From positions 1 through 7,325 of the forward strand of contig CALQCP020000112.1 of assembly GCA_943329105.2 (NCBI GenBank): DNA of 7,325 bases, written 5' to 3'. Origin of the DNA: Chitinophaga pinensis. Lineage in GTDB: Bacteria > Planctomycetota > Phycisphaerae > Phycisphaerales > SM1A02. The notes beneath the pieces are model-generated. The model searched no databases and had not been told where the DNA came from. It saw nothing but the letters and a program-made list of their open reading frames with translations. The position numbers and the translations under genes are program-made. This document shows positions 6,253-7,325 of this stretch, one piece after another; positions within the stretch are counted from its first letter, which is position 1, and each line of letters opens with the position of its first letter.

Positions 6253-6389
6253 GGCCTACGCGGAAAGGCACTAGCAGTGGCCGCCATTTTTCTTTGCAAA
6301 TTCTTTTTTTGCCATACCCAGCCGTAGCGTCCATAGGATGCCGCTCCACTCCCACTTTCCAAGAGAGTGGTTACGCCCGCCAGTTGAAC

Positions 6390-6395
6390 GAGGAA
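6390..6395 (+). promoter_or_regulatory. Ribosome-binding site deciding the hydrolase start
   Basis: GAGGAA lies just before the ATG at 6401, with 6 nt between AGGA and the ATG. This argues against the in-frame upstream ATG at 6338, which would add 21 residues unlike the family. Confidence 0.7.
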
Positions 6396-6400
6396 CTTCC

Positions 6401-7168
6401 ATGCACGCAGCGAACGAGACATACCGCGACGGATCCACTGAATTTGAAGGTTTCCTGGCCTACGACGGCGCCCGTGATATGCGCCGACCGGCGGTCTTGG
6501 TGTTCCATCAATGGTCGGGGTGCTCTGCGCTTGAAACGGAAAAAGCGGAATGGCTTGCCGGACTTGGCTACGCGGCGCTGGCGGTCGACATGTACGGCAA
6601 GGGCAAGCGTGGCACGACTCCTGAAGAGAACAATGCATTGATGACGCCGATTGTCAGCGATCGGGCACTGCTTCGGCAGCGTATCGATGCAGCGGTCCGA
6701 CATGTGAAGTCACTTCCAATGGTGGATTCGGAGCGGATCTGTGCAATCGGATTCTGCTTCGGCGGCTTGTGCGTCCTTGACCTCGCGCGTGCAGGCGTGA
6801 GCGGTGTCCGCGGCAGCGTCAGTCTGCACGGGTTGCTTGGATCGTTTGACGCTACGAAACTACAGCGCCCCGCGCAGATGCAGACCAAAGTATTGGCACT
6901 TCACGGCTGGAACGACCCGATGGCGCGTCCCGATGCAGTCGAAGCATTTGCGCGCGAAATGACCGAGCACGGTGCTGATTGGCAATTGCACGCCTTCGGT
7001 GGCTGCGGCCACGCATTCACCAACCCAGCCGCGCAAGACGCGAAGGCCGGCATGCAATACAACCCGCTTGCTGATGCGCGCAGCCTCGAGATGGTGAAGG
7101 ACTTCCTGGCCGAAGTCTGTGGACCAGCATGGGCAACCAAAGTAACGATGTGCCCCACGCCGAAGTAG
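6401..7168 (+). CDS. Dienelactone hydrolase-family alpha/beta hydrolase
   Basis: The protein is 255 residues, a typical length for this family. The classical enzyme opens dienelactone to maleylacetate in chlorocatechol degradation, but many members act on unknown esters or lactones. The catalytic triad is visible: nucleophile Cys119 in the elbow GFCFGG (117-122), Asp172 in HGWNDPMA (168-175), and His204 in GGCGHAF (200-206). The early strand PAVLVFHQWSG (30-40) would form the oxyanion-hole region, followed by GYAALAVDMYGKG (56-68). A Cys rather than Ser nucleophile matches true dienelactone hydrolases. No signal peptide is seen from the 6401 start, so it should be cytosolic. No aromatic-degradation genes are nearby, so the substrate cannot be inferred from context. 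It is transcribed alone, divergently from the propeller gene. Confidence 0.92.
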   Translation: MHAANETYRDGSTEFEGFLAYDGARDMRRPAVLVFHQWSGCSALETEKAEWLAGLGYAALAVDMYGKGKRGTTPEENNALMTPIVSDRALLRQRIDAAVRHVKSLPMVDSERICAIGFCFGGLCVLDLARAGVSGVRGSVSLHGLLGSFDATKLQRPAQMQTKVLALHGWNDPMARPDAVEAFAREMTEHGADWQLHAFGGCGHAFTNPAAQDAKAGMQYNPLADARSLEMVKDFLAEVCGPAWATKVTMCPTPK

Positions 7169-7200
7169 GTGCGGGTCACGCATGTCCCTAATTTCGGAGT

Positions 7201-7323
7201 TCACTGTGCTACCAACGGCGTGAATTCCACGTTCTGCCGAAGATCACGACCTGGCTCGCAGGCGCCGAAGAGGACAGGGCCGCGCTCAGCGGCCGTCCTC
7301 GTAAGGCGCGTGCGGGCCAGTAC
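7201..7323 (-). CDS. Possible C-terminal fragment of a minus-strand gene (partial, enters from the right edge)
   Basis: Reading leftward from the window edge, one frame stays open for 40 residues and stops at a TGA complementary to 7201-7203. The peptide ends in ERGPVLFGACEPG followed by RDLRQNVEFTPLVAQ, which looks like natural protein, and its third codon positions are mostly G or C. It would converge on the hydrolase gene with 32 bp between stops. I do not recognise a family. Against it, the fragment is short, a second minus-strand frame is also open for 38 codons, and the strong hairpin at 7270-7300 would lie inside it. Confidence 0.33.
   Translation of the reverse strand, partial: VLARTRLTRTAAERGPVLFGACEPGRDLRQNVEFTPLVAQ
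7270..7300. terminator. Strong two-part hairpin downstream of the hydrolase gene
   Basis: GAGGAC (7270-7275) pairs with GTCCTC (7295-7300), and GGCCGC (7278-7283) pairs with GCGGCC (7289-7294). The loop is GCTCA and a 2-nt AG bulge lies on one side, so there are 12 base pairs in total. It lies about 100 bp after the hydrolase stop. No T-run follows on either strand, so intrinsic termination is uncertain. It could be a bidirectional transcription end for convergent genes, or a chance structure within a minus-strand gene. Confidence 0.4.
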
Positions 7324-7325
7324 GA

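Larger units (their letters stand above)
6239..6400. promoter_or_regulatory. Divergent intergenic region with T-rich tracts, likely holding promoters for both flanking genes
   Basis: These 162 bp separate two divergent genes, so promoters in both directions are expected. The middle (6287-6310) is markedly T-rich (TTTTTCTTT, then TTCTTTTTTT) in an otherwise GC-rich window. On the plus strand a possible sigma70-like pair is TTGCCA (6309-6314) and CATAGG (6332-6337) with a 17-bp spacer. The -35 is good and the -10 is poor, so this is weak. A small imperfect stem, CACT (6269-6272)/AGTG (6276-6279), lies just before the first T-run. I found no convincing minus-strand promoter. Confidence 0.35.

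Noticed and set aside
5880..6641. Plus-strand open frame of 253 codons spanning the divergent intergenic region
   Set aside because: It runs antisense through the propeller signal peptide and then out of frame through the hydrolase start, with no recognisable domain.
1..7325. Mobile element, CRISPR array, tRNA or defence system
   Set aside because: No spaced direct repeats, terminal inverted repeats flanking a transposase, cloverleaf-like sequences or defence-type domains were seen on either strand.

Overview
The window is GC-rich, densely coded bacterial chromosome. It looks ordinary and housekeeping-like: I see no phage genes, transposase, CRISPR array, tRNA, rRNA or defence genes. Two lipoprotein-type signal sequences, an exported beta-propeller and a good Shine-Dalgarno (GGAGGAG at 972-978) point to a bacterium, probably with a Gram-negative-type envelope. 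A membrane protein with a planctomycete-style pseudopilin stretch (a 'Y..NNGxFP' motif), a small lipoprotein with an 'LWINQRY' core, and ThyX rather than a visible ThyA suggest Planctomycetota, perhaps Phycisphaerae. That placement is inference and has not been tested against any database.

Layout. (1) Bases 1-60 are the last 19 codons of a plus-strand gene, followed by a perfect 7-bp hairpin (61-77). (2) Bases 127-2446 hold a tight plus-strand cluster: a DppF/OppF-type peptide-transporter ATPase, a one-TM pseudopilin-like protein of unknown role, and the FAD-dependent thymidylate synthase ThyX. The junctions are stop/start overlaps (ATGA at 987-990, GTGA at 1529-1532), so the three are probably co-transcribed and translationally coupled although their functions look unrelated. 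(3) Bases 2576-3574 hold two small putative lipoproteins that converge tail to tail with 9 bp between them. (4) Divergent from the second lipoprotein is a DusB-like tRNA-dihydrouridine synthase (3660-4931). Its 3' end overlaps by 166 bp the 3' end of a minus-strand, exported seven-repeat FG-GAP beta-propeller protein (4766-6238). (5) A 162-bp divergent intergenic region with T-rich tracts separates the propeller gene from a plus-strand dienelactone hydrolase-family alpha/beta hydrolase (6401-7168). (6) Bases 7169-7325 hold a strong hairpin (7270-7300) and a possible C-terminal fragment of a minus-strand gene. These two readings compete.

Functionally there are two nucleic-acid metabolism enzymes (dTMP synthesis and tRNA dihydrouridylation), one transporter ATPase, one probable hydrolase and four envelope or exported proteins of unknown role. 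Nothing shows that they form a single pathway, and I do not find a convincing new biological system. The most notable points are the very regular seven-blade propeller, the antisense overlap of two coding tails, and the coupling of thyX to an unrelated membrane gene.
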